Below, piece after piece: positions 46,019 through 55,773 of a stretch of DNA of 64,000 nucleotides. The stretch is from the NCBI RefSeq assembly GCF_012030425.1, contig NZ_JAAUVN010000005.1:186001-250000 (forward strand). The letters run 5' to 3'. A program made the translations under genes and the position numbers. Positions within the stretch are counted from its first letter, which is position 1. Each line of letters begins with the position of its first letter. Under the pieces are notes generated by a model. The model saw nothing but the letters and a program-made list of their open reading frames with translations. It made no database searches and was not told the DNA's origin. This DNA is from Sphingobacterium sp. B16(2022) (GTDB lineage: Bacteria > Bacteroidota > Bacteroidia > Sphingobacteriales > Sphingobacteriaceae).

Positions 46019-46814
46019 TGTTAATCGCTTGTGTGCATTGATTCGCCGGCAGTGGATTTCTGTCGGACGCATTTATTTGATGTCCCTAATTATTGTTGCT
46101 GGAGTTTTTATAGCTTTTTATAGTTTCTATTTTTCTAGATATTTTGAAGAGCTAAAATTTGGAAATGCTACTGGAGAATATTTGCTCAATTTTAGAGTTC
46201 CTTTATTTTTCATTTTGGGTTTATTCTTTATCACTGTTGTCTCTAGCAGTTATTTCTCTGACCTAGGCCAAAAAACTAAAGCCATCTTTGAATTAATGAT
46301 GCCAGCTTCTCGTTTAGAAAAATTTCTTGCAGCTATTTTTTATACTGTTATTGTGAGTTTAGGGGCTTACTTTTTACTTTTCTATTTAATTGATCTGGCC
46401 TTTGTATCTTATTTAAGAAGTACAGGGTCTTCGATAATAACCAAAACTTATTCTACTGGTGAAACAGTGATAACCGACCATTGGCTTTATTTCTTCAAAT
46501 TGGAAAAATGGAAGTACTTACATTATTTATATTTCCTACCATTCTTATTGAACGCTTTGTTTTTACTGGGTTCTATTGCCTATAAAAACTTTCAATATAT
46601 TAAAACTGCTATTACCATGATTATATATATAGCGATCTGGATGATTTCATATATTTATGTGATGAAATTAACTACTAAAGATACCATTCAAGTTGGAGGA
46701 AATGCTTTTCAAGATGAAATCCATGTATTTCAGCTCATTATGGCGATAGGAATTATTTTAACATTAGTTTTTTGGGGGTTAGCATTCTTGAGATTAAAAG
46801 AAAAGGAGGTTTAG
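46002..46814 (+). CDS. ABC transporter permease
   Basis: 270 residues from the ATG at 46002 (another ATG at 45990 is possible; GAAG precedes the chosen one). Six transmembrane segments in ABC-2 style: about 21-43, 65-87, 109-134 and three in the C-terminal half. No substrate signature. It overlaps the ATPase gene by 17 bp, so the two subunits are made together. Its stop lies 2 bp before the GntR start and is preceded by the GntR ribosome site. Confidence 0.82.
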   Translation: MSNVFNVNRLCALIRRQWISVGRIYLMSLIIVAGVFIAFYSFYFSRYFEELKFGNATGEYLLNFRVPLFFILGLFFITVVSSSYFSDLGQKTKAIFELMMPASRLEKFLAAIFYTVIVSLGAYFLLFYLIDLAFVSYLRSTGSSIITKTYSTGETVITDHWLYFFKLEKWKYLHYLYFLPFLLNALFLLGSIAYKNFQYIKTAITMIIYIAIWMISYIYVMKLTTKDTIQVGGNAFQDEIHVFQLIMAIGIILTLVFWGLAFLRLKEKEV

Positions 46815-46815
46815 T

Positions 46816-47199
46816 ATGGATTTTAATGCTAATAAAGCCATTTATCTTCAGATAGCAGCTTATGTATGTGATCATATTCTGTTGGGGACGTGGAAAGTGG
46901 ATGATAAACTCCCATCGGTACGGGAGTTGGCGGTACAATTGGAAGTAAATCCAAATACAGTAATGCGGACTTATGACTTGTTACAGCAAAAGGAAATAGT
47001 AGTGAACAGACGAGGAGTTGGTTTTTTTGTAACTGATGCTTCTGTAAGTAATGTGAAGGCATATCGAAAAGCGGTGTTTTTAGAAGAAGATCTTTTTCCA
47101 TTTTTTAGAAATATTTATTTACTAGAAATTAGCTTAGATGAATTAAAACAGCGTTACCACAACTTTATCGAACAAAATTTTAAAAATAACGAATTATGA
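46816..47199 (+). CDS. GntR-family (YtrA-like) transcriptional regulator
   Basis: 127 residues. The winged helix spans 1-75: DKLPSVRELAVQLEVNPNTVMR is the classic GntR helix-turn-helix (split over residues 32-53) and NRRGVGFFV the wing. Only a short C-terminal helix pair follows, as in the YtrA subfamily, which typically represses its own ABC-transporter operon. AAAAGGAGGT at 46801 is a strong ribosome site. It overlaps the next gene by 4 bp. Confidence 0.92.
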   Translation: MDFNANKAIYLQIAAYVCDHILLGTWKVDDKLPSVRELAVQLEVNPNTVMRTYDLLQQKEIVVNRRGVGFFVTDASVSNVKAYRKAVFLEEDLFPFFRNIYLLEISLDELKQRYHNFIEQNFKNNEL

Positions 47200-48056
47200 A
47201 ACTGAGTACTAAATTATTGATAGGCTTGGGGATAGCGCTACTTATTATTCCTACAGTCACGACCTCCTATATCGTGGGGCATAATAGTATCGATATAAAC
47301 GTGTATAATAAAATACTGAACCAAGAGGGAAAAGATCCAAATACGAAAGACACGTATCTTAAAACCGTTAAAAGTAATAACTTTAAAAAGGTCAGCATTA
47401 CTGGAAGTGATAGTTTAAACTATATTATCCCTATCAGATTATATGTGATCAAGAGTGATAAGCGTGCTGTGAAAATAGCAAAAGAGGATGCTGAACGGTT
47501 AACAATTAAATCGGATGAGAATGGACAGTTAAGTATTAAGTTCAATTTTTATGGCAATTACTATAATACGCCAATTTATATCTTTACACCCAATCTAGAG
47601 CAGATAGATTTAACAAATTTGATGGTCAATGAATTTTCCACTAAACAAGATGAATTAACGATCGTAGGAAACAAACTTTCAGGATTTGTTATGAATAATG
47701 GAACGCAAATCAACAAATTGAATTTTATACTGAAGTATTCGCAATTTGCTATTAATAACGGAGAGCAAGATAGCCCAGTTTCATTCAATTTAAATCACTT
47801 GAATTTCGATTTAGATAGTTCCAATGTGAATTTTGCAAAGAATAATTATGAAAGCGTTCAAATTAAAGCTAAAGATTCACAGTTGTATTTTGTAGGTGAA
47901 AATGAAGGTAGATATTTGAAAAATATGAATTTAGAAACGATTGGAGCGAGTACAATTGGTTTCAATGATTACCAGATTGGTGCATTATCTGGAAAACTTT
48001 CAGACGAAACAAAAACAGACTTTACACTTTCTACCTTGCGTAAATTTTTAAAATAA
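47196..48056 (+). CDS. Exported beta-rich protein of the ABC operon (GIN/DUF2807-like)
   Basis: 286 residues. An uncleaved signal anchor or signal peptide at residues 8-27 leads to a soluble domain of short repeated strands (FKKVSITGSDSLNYI, RLTIKSDENGQLSIKF, LSGFVMNNGTQINKLNF) resembling the GIN-type beta-helix of DUF2807. That identification is weak. ATGA overlap with the GntR gene makes it part of the operon; it may sense or bind what the ABC transporter handles. Confidence 0.6.
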   Translation: MKLSTKLLIGLGIALLIIPTVTTSYIVGHNSIDINVYNKILNQEGKDPNTKDTYLKTVKSNNFKKVSITGSDSLNYIIPIRLYVIKSDKRAVKIAKEDAERLTIKSDENGQLSIKFNFYGNYYNTPIYIFTPNLEQIDLTNLMVNEFSTKQDELTIVGNKLSGFVMNNGTQINKLNFILKYSQFAINNGEQDSPVSFNLNHLNFDLDSSNVNFAKNNYESVQIKAKDSQLYFVGENEGRYLKNMNLETIGASTIGFNDYQIGALSGKLSDETKTDFTLSTLRKFLK

Positions 48057-48083
48057 TCGTTTACGTCAAAGTTGTTAATTAAC

Positions 48084-48120
48084 AAAAACGCTCTTCAAAT
48101 TTAATTGAAGAGCGTTTTTT
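48084..48120. terminator. Bidirectional terminator
   Basis: AAAAACGCTCTTCAA / TTGAAGAGCGTTTTT, 15-bp stem, between the ABC operon and the convergent ecotin gene. Confidence 0.88.
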
Positions 48121-48138
48121 ATTTTATATTGCGTTTAA

Positions 48139-48645
48139 CTATTTCGCTTTTTTTAGAGGAACCTCAGCGGCCTGGTAAGTTTCAGGCTCAGCTTTGTAAA
48201 TTTTGAATTTTACTTCATAACCCTCTGGTGCGTAAATAACGATTGGCATTCTTCCATTGTAATCGGTTATAACAGATTTACCCTGTACAAAGCTGTTCTT
48301 TTTTTCACCCTGGCAAAGCATTTGAGTCGAAGCTACATTTCCATTTGTTTTGAAAACATAGTAATTATATTCCCATCCCTGCAGATCTTTTTTCTCAAAA
48401 TCACCGGCTAAGAAGTAACTGTTACACGCGTCGGTCTCCATATATTTGCCAGCAAAAAACTCAATCTTTTTATTATTATCACCATCGATTCCTGCATGAG
48501 GGACTTCAATGACATATTTTACCATCCCTTTTTCTGGTGCTGGAAATACATTTACGTCTTGTTTAAGTAATGTCTGTGCCATAGCGGATATCGAAATTAA
48601 TAAAGTAGCAACGATCATACCTGTTTTTAACATTAACTTTTTCAT
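48139..48645 (-). CDS. Ecotin-family serine protease inhibitor
   Basis: 168 residues with a signal peptide ending ISAMAQ (about residue 24), so periplasmic or exported. It follows E. coli ecotin throughout: APEKGMVKYVIEVP, GWEYNYYVFKTNGNVAS, MPIVIYAPEGYEVKFKIYKAE. The disulfide Cys pair is Cys74 and Cys111. The reactive loop reads STQMLC where E. coli has STMMAC, so the P1 Met84 equivalent is Gln108, with Met at P1'. Ecotins protect cells from host or predator chymotrypsin/trypsin-like proteases; the altered P1 suggests different specificity. Confidence 0.9.
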   Translation of the reverse strand: MKKLMLKTGMIVATLLISISAMAQTLLKQDVNVFPAPEKGMVKYVIEVPHAGIDGDNNKKIEFFAGKYMETDACNSYFLAGDFEKKDLQGWEYNYYVFKTNGNVASTQMLCQGEKKNSFVQGKSVITDYNGRMPIVIYAPEGYEVKFKIYKAEPETYQAAEVPLKKAK

Positions 48646-48857
48646 ATATATTATTTTTACATGTGTATTATTATCAGGTTAGAGCGATCTGTATACGATA
48701 AGTTTAATCCGTTGACGATTTTTTTTATCATGAAAAGTTTTGGAAGTCGTTTTAAATTATGCTATTTTCTTGATAGACAATTTATTGTATAGCGTTTTTC
48801 TTGTGAATTTTTCTCTTGATTTAAGACTAAATGGCTTTGAAAATATCATTTTATACT

Positions 48858-49598
48858 TTATAATGGTAAATAGCTCGCTTTTACAGTAATGTTTGCAGTC
48901 TTTTTTCGAGATGTTGTATTGAATGCACCACCATAAGAAAATTCTTCGTTATCATTTTGACCAGTTATCTGAAAAACGCCTAAATCAGCTTTTACCAATT
49001 GACCTAAAGTGGAGGCAGATTCGGACGCTATATTCTGTGCACGTTGGTGTGCATTTTTAGAAGCCTGAGAAATGAGTTCTAATTTTAAATCTTCCAGCTT
49101 AGAATAATAGTAGTTGGGTGTACTTGAACTTAATTCAAGCCCTTGAGAGATTAACGTTGATATTTCGCGAGATGCATTATCGACTTTGTTAAGATCTTTT
49201 GATTCCACTCCAACAGTTTGCGATAAGGTATATCCAGAAAACGTATTATAGCTACTGCCTTTACCATCTGTGTGGTATTCAAATTCTTTATTAATATTAA
49301 CAGCTTCAAATCTTATCTCTTCAGCTTTTAAACCCTGTGCGATCAAAAAATTGCGAACCAGCTCACGATCCTCAGCTAATTGATCTGATGCGCCTTTTAA
49401 ATCGAAATTTTTACGACTGTAGCTGGCATTCCATTTTACTAAATCAGATTCAAAATCTTTTTTAGCATTTCCATTAACGGTAATCGTTTGTGAAGATTTG
49501 AATTTGTAACGGTATGCATTGCTAAAAAGGCATGCACTTGCAATAATAACAATACCTGCAATAAGTGCTATTATAATTGGATTGTATTTCATAATCAT
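48858..49598 (-). CDS. SIMPL-domain (DUF541) protein
   Basis: 246 residues with an N-terminal signal anchor (about residues 8-27). The SIMPL/DUF541 pattern is seen in ITVNGNAKKDFESDLVKWNASYSR, GYTLSQTVGVESKDLNKVD, KLELISQASKNAHQRAQNIA and ITVKASYLPL (each split in the protein). These periplasmic proteins form oligomers of unclear function and are linked to stress responses. Monocistronic, divergent from the S9 peptidase gene. Confidence 0.9.
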   Translation of the reverse strand: MIMKYNPIIIALIAGIVIIASACLFSNAYRYKFKSSQTITVNGNAKKDFESDLVKWNASYSRKNFDLKGASDQLAEDRELVRNFLIAQGLKAEEIRFEAVNINKEFEYHTDGKGSSYNTFSGYTLSQTVGVESKDLNKVDNASREISTLISQGLELSSSTPNYYYSKLEDLKLELISQASKNAHQRAQNIASESASTLGQLVKADLGVFQITGQNDNEEFSYGGAFNTTSRKKTANITVKASYLPL

Positions 49599-49732
49599 TA
49601 TTCTAATCAGGTTATTTAACGTTTTATCGACTTACTATGTAGCAATCATGATACCAAAAAAAACTGTTATTTTTGAATTTAAATAGATAATTTGCAGTTT
49701 TTGAATCAATTTGTTGATATAAGTAATAAATA

Positions 49733-52531
49733 ATGAATAAAAAAATCATTCTTATAGGGTTGTTAGCAATGCATGGAGCCGTTTTATTCGCTCAAAAGCA
49801 ACCGCTTAACCATACGGTTTATGATGGATGGCAAAGTTTGAATGCAAGTGAAATAAGTGGTAGTGGAAAATACATCACATTTCAAGTACTGCCACAGGAG
49901 GGAGATGGAGCCTTATATGTCAAGGATAATTTAAACAAATCCATACTTGCATTACCAAGGGGATATAATGCCCGTTTGACCAATAATGAAACGCATGTCA
50001 TTTCATTGATAAAGCCTAAGTTTGCTGATACACGCCAAGCGAAAATTAAGAAAAAGAAACCGGAAGAAATGCCGAAAGATTCACTTGCTATTTTTACGGT
50101 AGCGACTGGAAAGCTTTTAAAGTATGCAGAAGTTAAATCTTATAAATTGGCTGAGGAAGCTAATGGTTACTTTGGATTCTTAACGGATGATAAAGGGATA
50201 GCTCCTACAGACACCGCGACGTCAAAGACTAAAAAAGCAACTAAAATCAGCACATTGCATGTATATGATCTAGCAACAGGTGATACGGTTAATTTTCAAC
50301 AGGTAGATCAATACGACTTTAATAAAGCGGGAAACAAGCTGGTTTTTACCAAAAAAACTGAAGCTAAAGATTCTACATCCAATATTGCAGGTGTTTATTT
50401 ATATGATTTGACCAATAAAACATTAAAAAAGATTACAAATGGTCGCGGAACGTATAAAAACTTCACTTTTGACGATCTTGGCAATCAATTGGTCTATTTA
50501 GGAGATAAAACTGCTGAAAAATCTTTATTAAAAGAGTTTAATCTTTATTATTATACTGCACAGCTTGATTCAGCGCGCATTGCTGTTCAGAAAAATACTT
50601 CAGGAGTACCTGCAAATTGGGCAGTAAGTGGAGATGGAGAGTTAAAATTCAGTAAAAATGGGCAGAAATTATTTTTAGGATTGGCACCTATACCTAGAGT
50701 TAAGGATACGACATTAGTGGATTTTGAGCATGCGAAAGTAGACGTTTGGCATTGGCAGGATGATTACTTACAGCCGCAGCAATTAGTCAATCTTAAAAAA
50801 GATCTTGCTCAAAGCTATTTGAGTGTATTTTATCCGCAACAGAATAATCGTGTGATTCCTCTAGTTGATGAGAAATTTAATCCAGTACGTACAACAATTG
50901 AAGCCGACCAAGAATATGTTTTGGCAACCACTGATTATGGACGTAGAGTATCTACGCAGTGGGATTATAGGAGCAAACAGGATGTATATGTCGTCTCTAC
51001 CGTTTCTGGTGCTCGTCAGTTGGTAGCTGAAAATTTATCAGGACAAGCTGTTTTATCACCAGATGGTCAGTATGTGCTGTATTTTAATCAGGATAGTGGC
51101 AATTGGTATTCGTATCAAATTGCCTCCAAAAAAGTGTCGATATTAAATGATGGTCTTCCTGTATCCTTTGTCGATGAGGATAATGATATGCCGGCAAAAC
51201 CAGAAGGCTATGGTATGGCCGCTTGGGGAGCCGACAATAAAGGAGTATATGTTTATGATAAATATGATATCTGGTATTTCGCTTTAGATGGATCGGATAA
51301 ATATTTAGCCACAAATGGATATGGAAGGGTATCCAGTACCGTATTGCGTTATAAGAACTTAACACATCCGCGAAATAGCAAGTGGAAATCCAACACACTT
51401 GATGAGCGTCAACGTGTTTTGCTAACTGCTTTTAATGAAAAGACCAAAGAGAATGGTTTTTATGAATTGAGAGGTAAGCGGAAAGATCCAAAAGAGATCT
51501 TGATGGCACCAAAGGTTTTTAGAAATTTACAAGCATCCGAAGATCAGAAATATCTGATTTATTCAAAAGAAGATTATGTCAATAGTCCTGATTTATATGT
51601 GAATAGCAATACGTTTAAAAAGGAAGAAAAATTGACCGAGTTGAATCTGCAGCAAGCGAATTACAATTGGGGAACCGCGGAGTTGGTACAATGGACTACA
51701 CCTGCTGGTCATGCTGCAGAAGGTATTCTGTACAAACCGGAAGATTTTGATCCGAATAAGAAATATCCAATTATTGCTTATTTCTATGAAAAATTATCAG
51801 AAGGACTATATAGTTACCAAGCGCCGGCGCCCACACCGTCTCGTTTGAACATACCTTATTTTGTAAGTAATGGTTATTTGGTTTTTGCGCCTGATATTTC
51901 ATATGTTACAGGTGAGCCTGGTAAATCTGCGGAAGAATATATTAATTCAGGAATGAAGCATCTGGCGCAGAATAATTGGGTAGATTCATCTAAAATGGGT
52001 ATCCAAGGACAAAGCTGGGGAGGCTACCAAGTGGCGCATTTAATAACAGCTACCAATATGTATGCAGCAGCTTGGGCAGGTGCTCCAGTTGTGAATATGA
52101 CTTCAGCGTATGGGGGTATTCGTTGGCAAACAGGCATGTCCCGTCAGTTTCAGTATGAAAATACACAAAGTAGAATTGGTAAGACCCTATGGGAAGGGCA
52201 AGAAGCTTATCTAGCCAATTCACCTTTATTTCATTTGAATAAAGTGACAACACCAGTCGTTATTATGGCAAATGATAATGATGGAGCAGTGCCATGGTAC
52301 CAAGGCATCGAAATGTTTACGGCATTAAGACGCTTACAAAAACCTGTTTGGATGCTTAATTACAATGGTGACGAACATAATTTGTTGTTAAGACAGAATA
52401 GAAAAGATATTCAAATACGAGAGCAACAGTTTTTTGATCACTATTTAAAAGGAGCGCCTGCTCCGAAATGGTTGAAATCTGGAGTTCCCGCAAAAGAAAA
52501 AGGAATCGATTGGGGGTTTTCTAGTGAATAA
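49733..52531 (+). CDS. S9 (prolyl oligopeptidase) family peptidase
   Basis: 932 residues with a signal peptide ending VLFAQ (about residue 20). A beta-propeller occupies about 30-640, and the alpha/beta-hydrolase catalytic domain follows: Ser761 in QGQSWGGYQ, Asp in NDNDGAVPW (848/850) and His882 in NGDEHNL. Likely a periplasmic dipeptidyl- or acylaminoacyl-type peptidase for peptide nutrition. Monocistronic with its own terminator. Confidence 0.94.
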   Translation: MNKKIILIGLLAMHGAVLFAQKQPLNHTVYDGWQSLNASEISGSGKYITFQVLPQEGDGALYVKDNLNKSILALPRGYNARLTNNETHVISLIKPKFADTRQAKIKKKKPEEMPKDSLAIFTVATGKLLKYAEVKSYKLAEEANGYFGFLTDDKGIAPTDTATSKTKKATKISTLHVYDLATGDTVNFQQVDQYDFNKAGNKLVFTKKTEAKDSTSNIAGVYLYDLTNKTLKKITNGRGTYKNFTFDDLGNQLVYLGDKTAEKSLLKEFNLYYYTAQLDSARIAVQKNTSGVPANWAVSGDGELKFSKNGQKLFLGLAPIPRVKDTTLVDFEHAKVDVWHWQDDYLQPQQLVNLKKDLAQSYLSVFYPQQNNRVIPLVDEKFNPVRTTIEADQEYVLATTDYGRRVSTQWDYRSKQDVYVVSTVSGARQLVAENLSGQAVLSPDGQYVLYFNQDSGNWYSYQIASKKVSILNDGLPVSFVDEDNDMPAKPEGYGMAAWGADNKGVYVYDKYDIWYFALDGSDKYLATNGYGRVSSTVLRYKNLTHPRNSKWKSNTLDERQRVLLTAFNEKTKENGFYELRGKRKDPKEILMAPKVFRNLQASEDQKYLIYSKEDYVNSPDLYVNSNTFKKEEKLTELNLQQANYNWGTAELVQWTTPAGHAAEGILYKPEDFDPNKKYPIIAYFYEKLSEGLYSYQAPAPTPSRLNIPYFVSNGYLVFAPDISYVTGEPGKSAEEYINSGMKHLAQNNWVDSSKMGIQGQSWGGYQVAHLITATNMYAAAWAGAPVVNMTSAYGGIRWQTGMSRQFQYENTQSRIGKTLWEGQEAYLANSPLFHLNKVTTPVVIMANDNDGAVPWYQGIEMFTALRRLQKPVWMLNYNGDEHNLLLRQNRKDIQIREQQFFDHYLKGAPAPKWLKSGVPAKEKGIDWGFSSE

Positions 52532-52535
52532 TTTT

Positions 52536-52573
52536 AAAAAGAGCTTATTTGTTACAAATAAGCTCTTTTTTTT
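52536..52573 (+). terminator. Terminator after the S9 peptidase gene
   Basis: AAAAAGAGCTTATTT / AAATAAGCTCTTTTT, 15-bp stem, T8 tract. Confidence 0.88.
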
Positions 52574-52597
52574 ATGTCTAATTGTAATTTTTTAAGG

Positions 52598-52641
52598 TTT
52601 TCAATAAAAATATTAAAAAAAATTTCAATTTTTATTGAAAA
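52598..52641. promoter_or_regulatory. 13-bp inverted repeat upstream of glutamine synthetase
   Basis: TTTTCAATAAAAA (52598-52610) and TTTTTATTGAAAA (52629-52641) form a perfect inverted repeat with an 18-bp spacer, 76 bp before glnN. It could be a regulator site or a weak hairpin in the promoter. Confidence 0.45.
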
Positions 52642-52717
52642 CAACATACTTTTACAAAGTAATTTGATGGAAAGATCAAAAATAGGGTGTAAAAAAACTT
52701 AAAATCTCAATCACATA

Positions 52718-54904
52718 ATGTCTAACTTAAGATTTAAATCTGTCGAAGCAGCTGTATCTCGCAAAAATGCTTCTTTAAAAGTAGAAACTAAAAAAGCTAC
52801 CGATATTTACGGTAAGAATGTTTTTTCAATTGCGAAGATGAAAGATTATCTTCCTAAAAACTCTTACAAGGAATTAGCACAGGCAATCGAAGATGGAAGT
52901 GCAATTTCTCGTGATTTAGCGGAGCATATTTCACAGGCGATGAAAAGTTGGTCACTATCTAATGGTGCTACGCATTATACACACTGGTTCCAACCTTTGA
53001 CAGGATCTACTGCTGAAAAGCACGATGCTTTCTTTGAGCCGGATGATAATGGTGAAGCTATTGAGAAGTTTACCGCAGATGCTTTGGTACAGCAAGAGCC
53101 TGATGCATCAAGTTTTCCAAATGGAGGTATTCGTAATACATTCGAGGCACGTGGCTATACAGCTTGGGATACTTCATCACCAGCTTTCCTTTATGAAACA
53201 GGTTCAGGTAAAACATTATGTATCCCAACAGTTTTTGTATCATACACAGGCGAGGCATTAGATTATAAAGCTCCTTTGTTAAAAGCTGTAAGTGCTATTG
53301 ACAAAGCTTCTACTGAGGTAGCACAATACTTCGATAAACAAATTACAAAAGTAAATGCTTCTTTGGGTATTGAACAAGAATATTTTTTAGTTGATCTTTC
53401 TTTATATAATGCACGTCCAGATTTACAATTGACAGGACGTACTTTATTCGGTCATATGTCCGCAAAAGGACAACAATTGGATGATCATTATTTCGGAGCG
53501 ATCCCTGAGCGTGTTTTAGCATTCATGGTCGATTTGGAAAATGAAGCTTTGAAATTAGGTATTCCATTAAAAACTCGTCACAACGAGGTTGCTCCTTCTC
53601 AATTTGAGTGTGCGCCTATGTATGAGGAAATCAACTTAGCAATTGATCATAACCAATTGTTACAGAATTTAATGGACCAAGTGGCAATGCGTCACCATTT
53701 CAAAGTGTTATTACACGAGAAACCTTATAGCGGTGTCAATGGTTCTGGTAAACATAATAACTGGTCTTTGATTACCAATACAGGTGTTAATTTATTGTCT
53801 CCTGGTAAGACTCCAAAAAATAACCTAATGTTCTTGACATTCTTTGTTAATACCATTAAGGCTGTTTATGAACATGCGGATTTATTACGTGCATCGATTG
53901 CTAGTGCAAGTAATGATCACCGTTTAGGTGCAAATGAGGCTCCTCCTGCTATTATTTCAATCTTCTTAGGCTCTCAGTTAGATGATCTTTTAGAAGAAGT
54001 TGAATCGGCTCGTGTTGCTAAAAAAGTAAAATCTGAAGCGAACTTATGGCATGGTATTCCTAAAGTTCCTGAATTGAGATTGGATAATACAGATCGTAAC
54101 CGTACTTCCCCATTTGCTTTTACAGGTAATAAGTTTGAATTTAGAGCTGTAGGTTCTTCTGCGAACTCTGCATTACCAATGACCGTATTAAATGTTATTG
54201 TTGCGAATCAATTGATCGAATTTAAGATCGAAGTTGATAAGCAAATTAAAAAAGGCATTAAGAAAGATTTAGCATTATTGAATGTTGTGCGTAAATACAT
54301 CAAAGATTCTAAATCAATCCGTTTTGAAGGTAATGGTTATAGCGAAGAGTGGGAGAAAGAAGCTGAGGCAAGAGGCTTGTCGAATATCAAATCTACTCCG
54401 AAAGCTTTAGACGTTTACGTAAAAGAAGAGTCGATCGAGTTATTTGAGAAATTAGGTATTTATACAAAACGTGAAAGTGAAGCACGTCATGAAATTTTGT
54501 TGGAAAACTTTTACAAAAAACTTCAGATCGAAGCTCGTGTTATTGAAGATATCGTCAATAATCAGATTGCTCCTGCATGTTTGATCTATCAAAACGAATT
54601 GATCAAAAACGTACAAGGTCTGAAAGATCTAGGATTCGGAAAAGAGGCATATAGCTCTCAGTTTAACTTCTTAGAGCGTATTTCATTACACGTTAATACT
54701 GTTCTTGAGAAAACAGAGGCGATGCGTAAAGAACGTAAAAATGCAAATCAAATCGAAGATATGCGCGAAAAATCAATCGCATATGATGAGGTTGTTAAAC
54801 CTTATTTTGATGAGATTCGTTACCATGTCAATAAATTAGAGAAAATTGTTGATGATCAAAAATGGCCATTACCGAAACTTCGCGAACTGTTGTTCATTAG
54901 CTAA
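52718..54904 (+). CDS. glnN: Type III glutamine synthetase
   Basis: 728 residues, the length typical of GSIII (about 725-730). It makes glutamine from glutamate, ammonia and ATP. GSIII-typical blocks include NGGIRNTFEARGYTAWD near 135, NASLGIEQEYFLVD (metal Glu) and GVNGSGKHNNWSLITN (ammonia/glutamate site) and NDHRLGANEAPPAIISIFLG; the C-terminal helical extension DKWPLPKLRELLFIS is also present. Monocistronic, behind a perfect inverted repeat that may be its operator. Confidence 0.96.
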   Translation: MSNLRFKSVEAAVSRKNASLKVETKKATDIYGKNVFSIAKMKDYLPKNSYKELAQAIEDGSAISRDLAEHISQAMKSWSLSNGATHYTHWFQPLTGSTAEKHDAFFEPDDNGEAIEKFTADALVQQEPDASSFPNGGIRNTFEARGYTAWDTSSPAFLYETGSGKTLCIPTVFVSYTGEALDYKAPLLKAVSAIDKASTEVAQYFDKQITKVNASLGIEQEYFLVDLSLYNARPDLQLTGRTLFGHMSAKGQQLDDHYFGAIPERVLAFMVDLENEALKLGIPLKTRHNEVAPSQFECAPMYEEINLAIDHNQLLQNLMDQVAMRHHFKVLLHEKPYSGVNGSGKHNNWSLITNTGVNLLSPGKTPKNNLMFLTFFVNTIKAVYEHADLLRASIASASNDHRLGANEAPPAIISIFLGSQLDDLLEEVESARVAKKVKSEANLWHGIPKVPELRLDNTDRNRTSPFAFTGNKFEFRAVGSSANSALPMTVLNVIVANQLIEFKIEVDKQIKKGIKKDLALLNVVRKYIKDSKSIRFEGNGYSEEWEKEAEARGLSNIKSTPKALDVYVKEESIELFEKLGIYTKRESEARHEILLENFYKKLQIEARVIEDIVNNQIAPACLIYQNELIKNVQGLKDLGFGKEAYSSQFNFLERISLHVNTVLEKTEAMRKERKNANQIEDMREKSIAYDEVVKPYFDEIRYHVNKLEKIVDDQKWPLPKLRELLFIS

Positions 54905-54943
54905 GAATTGGTAAATTAGGTATAATTTAAATTGATACATCTT

Positions 54944-54979
54944 GAAAGCGCGCGATATTTTATCGGGCGCTTTCTTTTT
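54944..54979 (+). terminator. Terminator after glnN
   Basis: GAAAGCGC ... GCGCTTTC with inner CGATA/TATCG pairing, followed by T5. Confidence 0.85.
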
Positions 54980-55110
54980 GCACCTTAACTGGTTACGGTG
55001 CAAAAGTCAATATTGTAACAATCTACTGTATTGTCATATTAATTTCATTTTATCATAGGTTATTCGTTGTTCTTTTTTTACATTTAGTTATTAAAAGAAG
55101 AAGAAGAAAA

Positions 55111-55539
55111 ATGAAGAAGTTTAATTTTAAATACAGGAAAATATCCTTAGTTACTGCAGTGATTGCAACTGCGATGACTTTAAGTGCTTTTATTCCCAAT
55201 CAGGAAAAACCAAAGGAAGAAAAGTTTACCAATCTAAAAGTACTCCCTAAAAATATAACTCCAGATGAGTTAAAGTTAGTGATGCGCGAATTTAATAGCT
55301 CCTTGGGAGTCAAATGTGGATTCTGCCATACTCCTTCAAAAGATGATCCTAAGAAAATGGAATTTGCGAGTGACGAGAATAAGCATAAAAGTATAGCACG
55401 TGACATGATGAAGATGACAGCCAAGATCAATAAAAAATATTTCCATAGAGCAAATAAGGAAGGGGAGATCAAGGCAATTTCATGTAAAACATGTCATAAT
55501 GGAAAGGAAAACCCTGAAATGAAAATTGCGAGTTTATAG
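55111..55539 (+). CDS. Exported diheme c-type cytochrome
   Basis: 142 residues. A signal peptide (about 1-28, TAVIATAMTLSAF) targets it to the periplasm. Two heme sites are seen: Cys69-Cys72-His73 (CGFCH) and Cys125-Cys128-His129 (CKTCH). The spacing and the PDELKLVMREFNSSLGVKC lead-in resemble the CytoC_RC (PF02276) group common in Bacteroidota. Electron partner unknown. Monocistronic; AGAAGAAGAAGAAAA serves as the purine-rich ribosome site. Confidence 0.85.
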   Translation: MKKFNFKYRKISLVTAVIATAMTLSAFIPNQEKPKEEKFTNLKVLPKNITPDELKLVMREFNSSLGVKCGFCHTPSKDDPKKMEFASDENKHKSIARDMMKMTAKINKKYFHRANKEGEIKAISCKTCHNGKENPEMKIASL

Positions 55540-55704
55540 CATTGCTCCATAAGGTAGTTCAAGCTTACTATTATCATTTGGCTTGATTGAGAATCAATAT
55601 CCGATAAAGATTATAAACCTGTCGATATTTGTGATCTTTATTTTTTTATTAAAAAAATAAAGTCGTTCATAATCAGTTATTTTCTTGTTTAGGTGCATTT
55701 TTAT

Positions 55705-55735
55705 TTTGCATATATCAAAAGAATATCTACATTTG
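55705..55735 (+). promoter_or_regulatory. Promoter of tRNA-Leu(CAA)
   Basis: TTTG (55705-55708), 19-bp spacer, TACATTTG (55728-55735): a textbook Bacteroidetes -33/-7 pair, 38 bp before the tRNA. Confidence 0.85.
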
Positions 55736-55773
55736 CATCACTCCAAACAACGAAATACTTGTTTGAACGGACC

